A stretch of DNA of 11,320 nucleotides from Planctomycetales bacterium (GCA_020050375.1 JAGVKR010000718.1:1-11320); one strand, 5' to 3'; positions 1-8,359 are shown, numbered from the stretch's first letter. The notes: generated by a model not told the origin, from the letters alone. Translations and numbers: made by a program.

Positions 1-2
1 CC

Positions 3-650
3 CCGAGCGGCGAAACGGTCCTGCTGGCGGGGGGTGGGCTGGGGAATGCCGTGCTGTTTTCGATCGGCAAGGCGCTGCGCGAGCGCGGTTCGCGCGTGAT
101 CTATTTTGCCGGCTACCGCCACCCGGACCACGTCTTCCATCCGGATGAGCTCGAAGGATCCGCCGATCAGGTCGTGTGGGCGGTGGACCAGGGGGAGCCG
201 ATCGCCCCGCGCCGGCCGCACGATCTTTCGTTTGTCGGGAACATCGTTCAGGCGATGCTGGCCTACGCAAGGGATGAATTGCCCGGCAAATCCCTGTTCG
301 CGATGAAAGAAGTCGATCGCATTATCGCCATTGGCTCGGATCGCATGATGGCCGCCGTCGCCGAGGCCCGCCACACGGTGCTCCAGCCGTATCTCAAGCC
401 CGATCACGTCGGCATCGCCTCCATCAACTCGATGATGCAATGCATGATGAAGGAAGTCTGCGGTCAATGCCTGCAACAGCACGTCGACCCGGTCACGAAG
501 GCGCCTTCGGAAGTCGTGTTCTCCTGCTTCAACCAGGACCAGGCGATGGACTGCGTCGATTTTACGAATCTCAGGCAACGCCTGAAAACCAACAGCTTGG
601 CCGAGAAGCTGACGAATCGTTACCTCGATCTGCTGTTGGCGAAGGAGTGA
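3..650 (+). CDS. C-terminal part of an NAD(P)-linked flavin/iron-sulfur oxidoreductase (ferredoxin reductase / DHODB-like), 5' end outside window
   Basis: The reading frame is open from the left edge (first whole codon at 3), so the true start lies outside; about 215 residues are visible. The visible part opens with a glycine-rich dinucleotide-binding turn (AGGGLGNAVLFSIGKAL), typical of the NAD(P)-binding half of ferredoxin-NADP reductase and of the electron-transfer subunit of dihydroorotate dehydrogenase. Counting from codon 51, Cys131, Cys137, Cys140 and Cys159 (plus Cys168) lie near the C-terminus, in the place where the DHODB family binds a [2Fe-2S] cluster. The likely role is cytoplasmic electron transfer between NAD(P)H and a ferredoxin or quinone-type partner. 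From memory, similar C-termini occur in large fusions with a glutamate-synthase-small-subunit-like domain, but the part needed to show this is missing. The gene ends in TGA and converges on the ATPase gene that ends at 757. Confidence 0.72.
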   Translation, partial: PSGETVLLAGGGLGNAVLFSIGKALRERGSRVIYFAGYRHPDHVFHPDELEGSADQVVWAVDQGEPIAPRRPHDLSFVGNIVQAMLAYARDELPGKSLFAMKEVDRIIAIGSDRMMAAVAEARHTVLQPYLKPDHVGIASINSMMQCMMKEVCGQCLQQHVDPVTKAPSEVVFSCFNQDQAMDCVDFTNLRQRLKTNSLAEKLTNRYLDLLLAKE

Positions 651-656
651 CCGCTC

Positions 657-689
657 AAAGGCTTGAGGCTTGAGACCTGCGGCTTGAGG
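657..689 (+). repeat. Interspersed 33-base repeat, copy 1 (intergenic)
   Basis: This purine-rich unit is built from the word GGCTTGAGG and begins AAAGGCTTGAGGCTTGAG. It lies 7 bases after the stop codon of the oxidoreductase. Aligned without gaps, it matches the copy at 3039-3071 at 28 of 33 bases and the inverted copy at 3622-3654 at 27 of 33. It has no strong self-complementarity, so it does not look like an intrinsic terminator even though it lies between convergent genes. Its function is unknown. Confidence 0.7.
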
Positions 690-756
690 AAAGGAATCAC
701 GACGATAGGCGGCTTTCGGCAGCTCCAGGCAGATATCCCCGAGCTGACTTGCCGGC

Positions 757-1911
757 TTACTTCGCGTTGACCATTTGTGACAGCGGCACGGCCTCGACGT
801 TCTTGCTCAGTGTGTAGCGTTTCTCGCCGGGATAGACGACGTAGAGCTCGTCGAGCTTCAGATCCGCCAGTGCGATCCGCATGGAGGGGCTCAACGTGGG
901 AGCGTCCGCTCGTTTGCATTCGATGCCGATGCGGCGGCCGCGTTTGAATAAAAGCAGGTCCAGCTCTGCCCCATTGTGCGTGGCCCAGAAGTACGCCTCG
1001 TCCGGAGACAAGGCCTTGAGAATTTCCTCGACGGCGTAGCCTTCCCACGAAGCGCCGACCTTGGGATGATGCTCCAGGTCGCGCTGATTGGTGATCCCCA
1101 GCAGTGTGTGCAGCAATCCGCTGTCTCGCACATAGACTTTCGGCGCTTTGACCTGGCGTTTGCCGAGATTCTCGAACCACGGTGGCAATTGCCGCACCAT
1201 GAACACCCCCGCCATCAGGTCCAGGTAACGGCGGACGGTGGATTCGTTGACGGCCAGAGCGCGGGCGAGTTCGGTTCCGTTCCAAATCTGGCCGTGGGAG
1301 TGCGCGACCATGTTCCAGAACCGGCGCAGAGCTACCGCGGGTATGTTCACGCCCAGTTGCGGCAGATCACGTTCCAGAAACGTCTGGAGGAACTGCCGCC
1401 GCCACACGTCCGAGTTGGATTCGGTGCGAGCCGTAAAGGACAACGGAAATCCGCCGCGCAACCAGTGCCGGGTTTGCGATGCCGCACCCAGGTCCGCCAG
1501 TCGGAAGCCCTCCAGCAGAACCGTTTCCAACCGGCCGGCGAGCGTTTCGGATGACTGTCGCAGCAAATCGAGCGAAGCGCTCCCCAGGATCAGGAACCGG
1601 GATCGAAGCGGCTTCCGGTCGGCCAGCACGCGCAGCAGCGGGAAGAGATCGGGACGTCGCTGAATTTCATCGATCACGACCAGCCCCTTGAGCGGACGCA
1701 GCGCGGTCGCCGGCTCGACCAGTCGAGCCAGACTCAGCGGGTCTTCCAGATCGAAGTAATTGAGCGAATCGGCCGCAACAAACTCTCGGGCGAGCGTGGT
1801 CTTCCCGCTCTGACGCGGGCCCAGCAGGGCGACGATCCGGCTGCGCTTGAGGGCGGTCCGCACCAGTTTCATGTCGGTCGTACGGTCGATCATGTCCGGA
1901 GCATGTACCAT
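757..1911 (-). CDS. AAA_14-DUF4143 family ATPase with PD-(D/E)XK-like C-terminus
   Basis: This is a 384-residue protein of the common AAA_14 plus DUF4143 architecture. Walker A is GPRQSGKT (31-38), Walker B is LVVIDE (77-82), and a sensor-like LGSAS lies at 109-113. A winged-helix-like middle part (about 210-235, ELARALAVNESTVRRYL) resembles a DNA-binding helix-turn-helix. The C-terminal part has E316-x-D318 and, after a short strand, E331-x-K333, the arrangement of a PD-(D/E)XK nuclease fold. The length is normal for the family, which is widespread, often horizontally transferred and of unsettled function. The first ATG (1911) lacks a clear Shine-Dalgarno sequence and sits in a hairpin. Met7 or Met14 are possible starts, since the conserved part begins at about residue 10. 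The gene stands alone, convergent with the oxidoreductase and divergent from the DUF1501 remnant. Confidence 0.88.
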   Translation of the reverse strand: MVHAPDMIDRTTDMKLVRTALKRSRIVALLGPRQSGKTTLAREFVAADSLNYFDLEDPLSLARLVEPATALRPLKGLVVIDEIQRRPDLFPLLRVLADRKPLRSRFLILGSASLDLLRQSSETLAGRLETVLLEGFRLADLGAASQTRHWLRGGFPLSFTARTESNSDVWRRQFLQTFLERDLPQLGVNIPAVALRRFWNMVAHSHGQIWNGTELARALAVNESTVRRYLDLMAGVFMVRQLPPWFENLGKRQVKAPKVYVRDSGLLHTLLGITNQRDLEHHPKVGASWEGYAVEEILKALSPDEAYFWATHNGAELDLLLFKRGRRIGIECKRADAPTLSPSMRIALADLKLDELYVVYPGEKRYTLSKNVEAVPLSQMVNAK

Positions 1912-1945
1912 GAAAATCCCGCTGTCAATGCCGGAATTTCATGGT
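1907..1945 (-). promoter_or_regulatory. Inverted repeat over the start codon of the DUF4143 ATPase
   Basis: Two 16-base arms (1907-1922 and 1930-1945) are complementary at 14 of 16 positions around a 7-base loop. Read on the minus strand, one end of the stem contains the first ATG (1911-1909) of the ATPase gene. In RNA the stem would bury that start codon. In DNA it could be an operator for a dimeric repressor, perhaps the protein's own helix-turn-helix part. If translation really begins at Met7, the structure would simply lie in the leader. Confidence 0.5.
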
Positions 1946-2049
1946 GCCTGAATCCTGTTCCCGGAATGTCGTTGCACCCCCGGAACCGCTGCGGTACAAA
2001 AGTTCTTGTCACGTCGTCATTTCACTCAAGACCGCACAGAGGCCCGGTG

Positions 2050-2280
2050 ATGCTGCTCGTCGCGGGACGTCGGCTGTCATTCTGCGATCGGATCACCCGA
2101 CGGTCGTTTCTCTGCGCCGGCAGTCTCAGTCTCACCGGGCTGACTCTCGCCGATGTGTTGCGCGCCGAATCGCAGTCGAAGGCCGCGCGGCCGAAATCGG
2201 TGATCCTCATCTTTCTTCCGGGTGGGCCGTCGCACATCGATCCGGTCGACATCCCGCACCCGATCGGCGAGCTTTTGTGA
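2050..2280 (+). pseudogene. DUF1501 protein, 5' remnant with Tat signal
   Basis: The 76-codon frame matches only the N-terminus of the planctomycete-rich DUF1501 (sulfatase-like) family. It has a leader with CDRITRRSFL (twin Arg at 17-18), a hydrophobic stretch ending in LTLADVLRAES, and then the family's first core strand SVILIFLPGGPSHID (50-64). Similarity stops at about residue 67, where a normal protein continues with a segment like KPDAP and runs to more than 400 residues; here a stop follows at 2278. The start looks intact, with AGAGG 7 bases before the ATG. No continuation is recognisable in any frame up to 2444. DUF1501 proteins are exported by the Tat route and usually pair with PSCyt1/DUF1549/DUF1553 proteins; no partner lies next to this copy. 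I read it as the surviving 5' end of a deleted gene. A functional short exported peptide is less likely. Confidence 0.75.
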
Positions 2281-2444
2281 GCGAGGCAACCCCATCGCGA
2301 CTGAGAAGTTGGATCGTTCCTTCCTTTGGTCGGAAAGGCTGGAGCGTGTTTCGGGTTGGCACTGCTCGTCTTCTACAACGAACAGTTGCCGTTCTTCATC
2401 GCGCAGTGGCGAAGGTTGTAGATTGAGACGCAGTCATCAGGGCG

Positions 2445-3452
2445 TTAGAGGTCCGTGCCTCGTCTTGCGTCCTCGTCGGCGAACGAAGGGACGACCAGCG
2501 TGTGCTGGTGCGGGACGTGCGGCGCGTGAGCACCGGCCGGTTCGAGGTAGCGGATGAACCAGGCGAGAATGACTCCCGACAATAGGCATGCCGAAAGCTT
2601 GAGCCGGTCGTGCGAATGGAATTGCACTTCGGGGAGCAGGTCTCCCAGCGAGATGCACAGAAAGACTCCCGCCGAGAAGGCCAGGGCGCAGCCGACGACC
2701 GTCTGCTGGGCGCCGCTCAGTTGTCGAATCCCGAGCCAGAAGGCGAGCGCGCCGAGCGGGCACATCAGGGCATAAACGGCGTTGACGGCCCGCCGCCAAT
2801 TGTGCGACCAGCCCCCGGCGGCCATCAGCGACGTGATCGACATCGAATCGAGCGGCTTGTGCAGCAGAACGGCGAGAAACGTCCCGAGGCCCAGGACGAG
2901 CGAATCGGTGTTCCCGTGCGATTCGGCCTCGACGCTGGCCGCCAGGGCGCTTCCGTCGATCAACGTGTGGATGCTCAGTCCGATCCCGATTCCCACCCAG
3001 CTCAAGGGATGCTGCGTGTGCCCGTCGGCGGCATGGGAAAAGGCTTGCGGCTGGAGGCTTGCGGTTTGAGGGCTCAGGCGCTGCTGCGTATGCCCGGCAG
3101 CGTCGTGATCGTGGCTGTGATCGTGCCCGTGGTCATGGTCGTGGGATGCCGCCGAGCCGTCGTGCTCTTCGGCACTGCCGTGCTGATGGAAATGAAACGC
3201 GCGGATCAGAAAGAACGTCGTCAGCAGCCCCGCCATCGTCCACCACACCGCCTGGTCGATGGAATTGAGCTCCAGCGCGGCGTGCGGCAGCAGATGAAAC
3301 AGCCCGACTCCCAGCATCAACCCCCCCACGAGGCTCACGAGCGCTTGCATGCGGGCGTGGGTCAGCCGCACCAGGGACGGAAGCTTACCGCCGGCCAGCG
3401 AGGCGGCGGCAACAAACACACAATACACCGCGATCAGGTGCGAAGGCTGCAT
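2445..3452 (-). CDS. ZIP-family divalent metal transporter with His-rich loop
   Basis: This 335-residue membrane protein has eight likely transmembrane segments (about 5-22, 36-56, 66-87, 151-172, 184-208, 222-242, 250-274 and 284-302). Segment 4 carries HTLIDG (162-167) and segment 5 carries HKPLD (198-202). These are the two metal-site motifs of the ZIP (SLC39) family, with Lys-Pro where many members have Glu-Ile-Pro, a known type of variation. The cytoplasmic loop between segments 3 and 4 is strongly His/Asp-rich (HDHDHGHDHSHDHD, 104-117), as expected for zinc or another divalent metal. The substrate cannot be told from the sequence. Residues 127-138 of the same loop are encoded by a copy of a dispersed DNA repeat. 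No clear Shine-Dalgarno site precedes the ATG at 3452, but the first membrane segment begins directly after it, which supports the start. The C-terminal tail is short and His-containing. Confidence 0.9.
   Translation of the reverse strand: MQPSHLIAVYCVFVAAASLAGGKLPSLVRLTHARMQALVSLVGGLMLGVGLFHLLPHAALELNSIDQAVWWTMAGLLTTFFLIRAFHFHQHGSAEEHDGSAASHDHDHGHDHSHDHDAAGHTQQRLSPQTASLQPQAFSHAADGHTQHPLSWVGIGIGLSIHTLIDGSALAASVEAESHGNTDSLVLGLGTFLAVLLHKPLDSMSITSLMAAGGWSHNWRRAVNAVYALMCPLGALAFWLGIRQLSGAQQTVVGCALAFSAGVFLCISLGDLLPEVQFHSHDRLKLSACLLSGVILAWFIRYLEPAGAHAPHVPHQHTLVVPSFADEDARRGTDL
3039..3071 (+). repeat. Interspersed 33-base repeat, copy 2 (inside the ZIP gene)
   Basis: This copy matches copy 1 at 28 of 33 positions without gaps. 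It lies within the ZIP transporter gene, antisense to it, and on the coding strand specifies roughly SPQTASLQPQAF (residues 127-138). It sits inside the variable His-rich loop and keeps the reading frame, so the transporter appears to have tolerated it. Confidence 0.65.
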
Positions 3453-3538
3453 GAACAGAAGGCCGCGAAATGAGTTGACGCAATTCGTCTACTGATGATA
3501 CTGAGTTGCAAGAACTGTTCAAGCGGCGGAAAGGGAAC

Positions 3539-3566
3539 GCGGAATGGGGAGTGCGGAATGCGGACT
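3539..3566 (+). repeat. Tandem 14-base word repeat (GCGGAATGNGGANT)
   Basis: Two adjacent 14-base units, GCGGAATGGGGAGT and GCGGAATGCGGACT, agree at 12 of 14 positions. Words of this type, translating as NAEWGMRN-like or SAFRTPHSAF-like peptides, are a pattern I remember from planctomycete and related genomes; this is recollection, not a search result. It lies 56 bases upstream of the inverted 33-base repeat, so two repeat families are neighbours in one gap. Confidence 0.6.
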
Positions 3567-3621
3567 GGGACGGCAACCCCGGCGCCTGCGCTGCGGCTTC
3601 CGCGCCGGATTCATACTCCGT

Positions 3622-3654
3622 CCTCGAGCCTCAAGCCCCAAGTCTCAAGCCTTT
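3622..3654 (-). repeat. Interspersed 33-base repeat, copy 3 (inverted, intergenic)
   Basis: On the minus strand this is an ungapped match to copy 1 at 27 of 33 bases. It starts AAAGGCTTGAG and ends GAGG like the others. It lies in the divergent gap upstream of clpC. Its orientation is opposite to copies 1 and 2. Confidence 0.65.
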
Positions 3655-3670
3655 GTGTGCCTCCCCCGTC

Positions 3671-3699
3671 TTGCCCCGTCAATTCACGGAGACTAGAAT
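3671..3699 (+). promoter_or_regulatory. Possible sigma-70-type promoter far upstream of clpC
   Basis: TTGCCC (3671-3676) and TAGAAT (3694-3699) are separated by 17 bases, with 4 of 6 and 5 of 6 matches to consensus. If used, it would give clpC a leader of about 450 bases, running through the hairpin cluster and the sigma-54 site. Chance matches of this quality are common. Confidence 0.28.
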
Positions 3700-3862
3700 T
3701 CGCGGCAGAGTGAGGATCGGCCGGGTCTCCGGGGAAACGGACGGTGTCTGCCAAAAAGGCAGTCTCGGGCCGTTTGGAAACCGGCAAAACTGACGAACCC
3801 GGATCGATGGTTCACATCCGAAGGATTTTGCGCCAGTGTCGATGGGTGCTAAAACGGCGTTT

Positions 3863-3889
3863 CATTCGAGCAAAGGTCTGCATTCGAGC
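3863..3889 (+). promoter_or_regulatory. Direct repeat CATTCGAGC, candidate activator site
   Basis: CATTCGAGC occurs at 3863-3871 and again at 3881-3889, 18 bases start to start. It lies about 110 bases before the sigma-54 element, a usual distance for enhancer sites of sigma-54 activators. Only the position and the repetition support a role. Confidence 0.3.
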
Positions 3890-3998
3890 CAACGTAGGGT
3901 ATGGTTGAGCGGATTTCGCCCCCCTGTTTTAAGCGGGTCTGGTTCTGGTCGGCACGGGAGCGATCGCAGGTGTCAGGGTCATCTCGGCCAAGCAGAAG

Positions 3999-4014
3999 TG
4001 GCACACGGATTGCT
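3999..4014 (+). promoter_or_regulatory. Sigma-54 (RpoN) -24/-12 promoter of clpC
   Basis: TGGCACACGGATTGCT matches the sigma-54 consensus TGGCAC-N5-TTGC(A/T) at every defined base, with the invariant GG and GC separated by exactly 10 bases. Transcription would begin near 4025, giving clpC a leader of about 135 bases. No better promoter lies between here and the gene. Sigma-54 promoters need an ATP-driven activator, so clpC would be switched on by a specific signal rather than by a general heat-shock sigma factor. Confidence 0.72.
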
Positions 4015-4048
4015 CTATAAACAATGACTTATCAAATGGGGGGAATGC

Positions 4049-4071
4049 GAAACCTTGCCGGTCAGGGTTTC
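4049..4071 (+). promoter_or_regulatory. Hairpin in the clpC leader
   Basis: GAAACCTTG (4049-4057) pairs with CAGGGTTTC (4063-4071) over nine positions, one of them G-U, around the loop CCGGT. It would lie about 25 bases into the transcript from the sigma-54 promoter and about 90 bases before the start codon. There is no U-run after it, so it is not a terminator; it could protect the 5' end or bind a regulator. Confidence 0.4.
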
Positions 4072-4159
4072 AAGGACTCCCTTCCATGCTGCGTCGCATG
4101 GCTGTTGATGGTGGCTTCGAATTCAAGGTCCGGGTGACCGGGCATCAGGAGATCATTCC

Positions 4160-6694
<2,535 letters not shown>

Positions 6695-6725
6695 ATAGTC
6701 GGGCAAATCAATTGTGTTGAATATC

Positions 6726-6759
6726 ACAGGCCGCCGGGAATTGTTTCCCGGCGGCCTGT
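6726..6759 (+). terminator. Intrinsic terminator of clpC
   Basis: A perfect 15-base-pair stem (6726-6740 with 6745-6759) closes a TTGT loop and is very G+C-rich in the middle. It starts about 30 bases after the clpC stop codon. The T-run after it is short (TTT, then CC), so some read-through or partial dependence on other factors is possible. It separates clpC from the A+T-rich leader that follows. Confidence 0.85.
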
Positions 6760-6814
6760 TTCCATTGATTGAATCAGGATGTATACATGCCGTAAAGCAA
6801 TTCACAGGAAATAC

Positions 6815-6855
6815 TTGCTGAATGATAAAACGTAAGATATAATAAGTTTATCTTA
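6815..6855 (+). promoter_or_regulatory. Near-consensus sigma-70 promoter with overlapping inverted repeat, upstream of the DUF234-type ATPase
   Basis: TTGCTG (6815-6820) and a perfect TATAAT (6838-6843) are 17 bases apart, placing the transcript start near 6850 and a 40-base leader before the ATG at 6890. The inverted repeat TAAGATA (6833-6839) / TATCTTA (6849-6855) straddles the -10 box and the start site, a good place for a repressor. GATAAA at 6824 and TTTATC at 6847 and 6871 add further symmetry. Only 6 of the 40 bases from 6821 to 6860 are G or C, in contrast to the surrounding G+C-rich DNA. Confidence 0.6.
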
Positions 6856-6889
6856 TTTTAGTAAGACGACTTTATCTCACTAGAACAGC

Positions 6890-8359
6890 ATGGCAGATTG
6901 GAAGTTTTACGGTCGAAAAAAACAGCTTGCGGATCTGGAGCAAATGCTCGACCGCAAGCGCTGGTTTTTTGCCAAGGTGACTGGTCGCCGTCGAATCGGC
7001 AAGACGACGCTCATCCAGCATGCGATGCAGGAAATCGGTAGCAAACAACCCGTCTTCTACGTTCAAATCCCCGACTCGGAGCCAGCCGGTGTTCTCTCGG
7101 CGGTGAACGACGGGTTGGAAACATTCCAAGTCCCTTCCGATCGATATCCACGCCCCAACAACCTGCTTCAACTGGGCAAGCTGCTGGAGACGATGGCGGA
7201 AAGAGGCTACATCCTCATCCTCGACGAGTTCCAATACTTCAATCGCAAGGGTTACGAAGAATTCTGCTCGTACTTGCAGGCGGGAGTGGATCGACTGGCT
7301 GCCAAGGCCGATCACGTGCAAGGAGGACTGATCGTCCTTGGTTCGATTCACACCGAGATGATGGCCTTGCTCGAAGATCGGACAGCTCCGCTCTACAACC
7401 GAGTGACCGACACCATTGATCTCACGCACCTCGACATCGGCTCGATTGTTTCCCTTTTGAGAGATCACACCGATCCGACCCCGGAGCGAATTCTGTTCCT
7501 CTGGAACCTCTTTGAAGGAGTGCCCAAGTTCTACCGGGACTGCTACGAGCAGGGAGTGCTTGCCGCCGAGCGTAAGGATCTGCTCCGCCGCATTTTCTTC
7601 GAAAGTTCATCGCCATTGCGATCCGAGGCCGACAACTGGTTTCTTCGTGAACTTCGAGGTCGGTACGACGTGGTGCTGAAGTTCGTGGCTCGCAATCCGG
7701 GTCGAATGCACAACGAGCTCGTACACGCGATTCGAGAGGTGAGCGGGAGCCCTGATACCCAAATCGGCGGCTACCTGAAGGTGCTCATCGAGCGTTTCGG
7801 TTTGATCGAGCGAAAACTACCGATCTTTGCCAAGCCAGTGGCCAAGCGAGGCCGGTACTACGTCACCGATAATTTTCTCCGCTCCTGGCTGGCGGCATTG
7901 GCGAATCCGGTTTCCGCCATCGCATTTCGCCCGCTCAACGACCTGATTGAAGAAGCCGATCAGCGTCTGGCTGACGTCGAGGGGGGCGCACTGGAGAAGC
8001 TCGCTGGCCAGCTCTACGAAGAGCGGAGCCGGAAACAGATTGGAGACTTTCCGATCACCCATCGAATTCAAGGATTCTGGGACAAGGCCGACACCGAGAT
8101 TGATCTGGTGGCCGTCAATGAATCGGCAAAGTCCATCCGCTTTGGCTCCTGCAAACGCTCACCCAAGAGGTTGCTGTCCGATGTGAACAACTTCAAGCAA
8201 CACGTCGAGCGTTTTTTGCAGACGATGCCGCAGTATCAGGGGTGGACGAAGCAGTATGCGGGCATTGCCCCTCGATTGGACGCAGAGCAAAGAGCAATCC
8301 TGACCGGCCATGACATCATCCCACAGGATTTGAACGACCTGACCGTGGGTCTCAATTGA
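6890..8359 (+). CDS. Archaeal-type P-loop ATPase with DUF234-like C-terminus
   Basis: The 489 residues fit the ATPase_2 plus DUF234 architecture, common in archaea and scattered in bacteria. Its job is not established. An N-terminal FYGRKKQLADLE is typical of the family and supports the start. Walker A is GRRRIGKT (32-39), Walker B is ILILDE (108-113), and the sensor-like LGS lies at 150-152. A winged-helix-like part follows (about 275-330). The C-terminal domain has E403-I-D405, then a strand and S420-C-K422. This is the spacing of a PD-(D/E)XK nuclease fold, but the acidic residue expected two places before the Lys is Ser, so nuclease activity is doubtful. No Shine-Dalgarno site is visible before the ATG. 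The A+T-rich leader, its own strong promoter and its place next to a toxin-antitoxin remnant suggest horizontal acquisition. It is not obviously related to the DUF4143 ATPase at 757-1911 beyond general layout. Confidence 0.82.
   Translation: MADWKFYGRKKQLADLEQMLDRKRWFFAKVTGRRRIGKTTLIQHAMQEIGSKQPVFYVQIPDSEPAGVLSAVNDGLETFQVPSDRYPRPNNLLQLGKLLETMAERGYILILDEFQYFNRKGYEEFCSYLQAGVDRLAAKADHVQGGLIVLGSIHTEMMALLEDRTAPLYNRVTDTIDLTHLDIGSIVSLLRDHTDPTPERILFLWNLFEGVPKFYRDCYEQGVLAAERKDLLRRIFFESSSPLRSEADNWFLRELRGRYDVVLKFVARNPGRMHNELVHAIREVSGSPDTQIGGYLKVLIERFGLIERKLPIFAKPVAKRGRYYVTDNFLRSWLAALANPVSAIAFRPLNDLIEEADQRLADVEGGALEKLAGQLYEERSRKQIGDFPITHRIQGFWDKADTEIDLVAVNESAKSIRFGSCKRSPKRLLSDVNNFKQHVERFLQTMPQYQGWTKQYAGIAPRLDAEQRAILTGHDIIPQDLNDLTVGLN

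Larger units (their letters stand above)
3453..4159. other. 707-base gap between the divergent ZIP and clpC genes
   Basis: I see no convincing gene here; short open frames have no recognisable content. From left to right it holds a 14-base tandem word repeat (3539-3566), an inverted copy of the 33-base repeat (3622-3654) and a possible sigma-70 promoter (3671-3699). Next come a cluster of small hairpins around 3748-3815 (for example CTGCC-AAAAA-GGCAG at 3748-3762), a direct repeat (3863-3889), the sigma-54 promoter (3999-4014) and a leader hairpin (4049-4071). No promoter for the ZIP gene is obvious. On the minus strand a TATCAT lies at about 3501-3496, about 45 bases before its ATG, without a good -35 box. 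Confidence 0.6.

Noticed and set aside
720..746. CAGCTC/GAGCTG as a terminator between the convergent genes at 650 and 757
   Set aside because: It is only six pairs around a 15-base loop and has no T-run.
620..1285. A 221-codon minus-strand frame overlapping the DUF4143 ATPase
   Set aside because: It overlaps the real gene on the same strand in another frame and includes the 33-base repeat. There are no domain signs.
976..1554. A 192-codon plus-strand frame antisense to the DUF4143 ATPase
   Set aside because: It is a shadow of a gene with clear Walker motifs, without features of its own.
2610..3473. A 287-codon plus-strand frame antisense to the ZIP gene
   Set aside because: The composition is arginine/glutamine/proline-rich, as expected of a shadow; the ZIP frame has membrane segments and metal motifs.
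3539..3654. A CRISPR array
   Set aside because: The repeats have only two adjacent units and one inverted copy of another family; there are no regular spacers and no cas genes.
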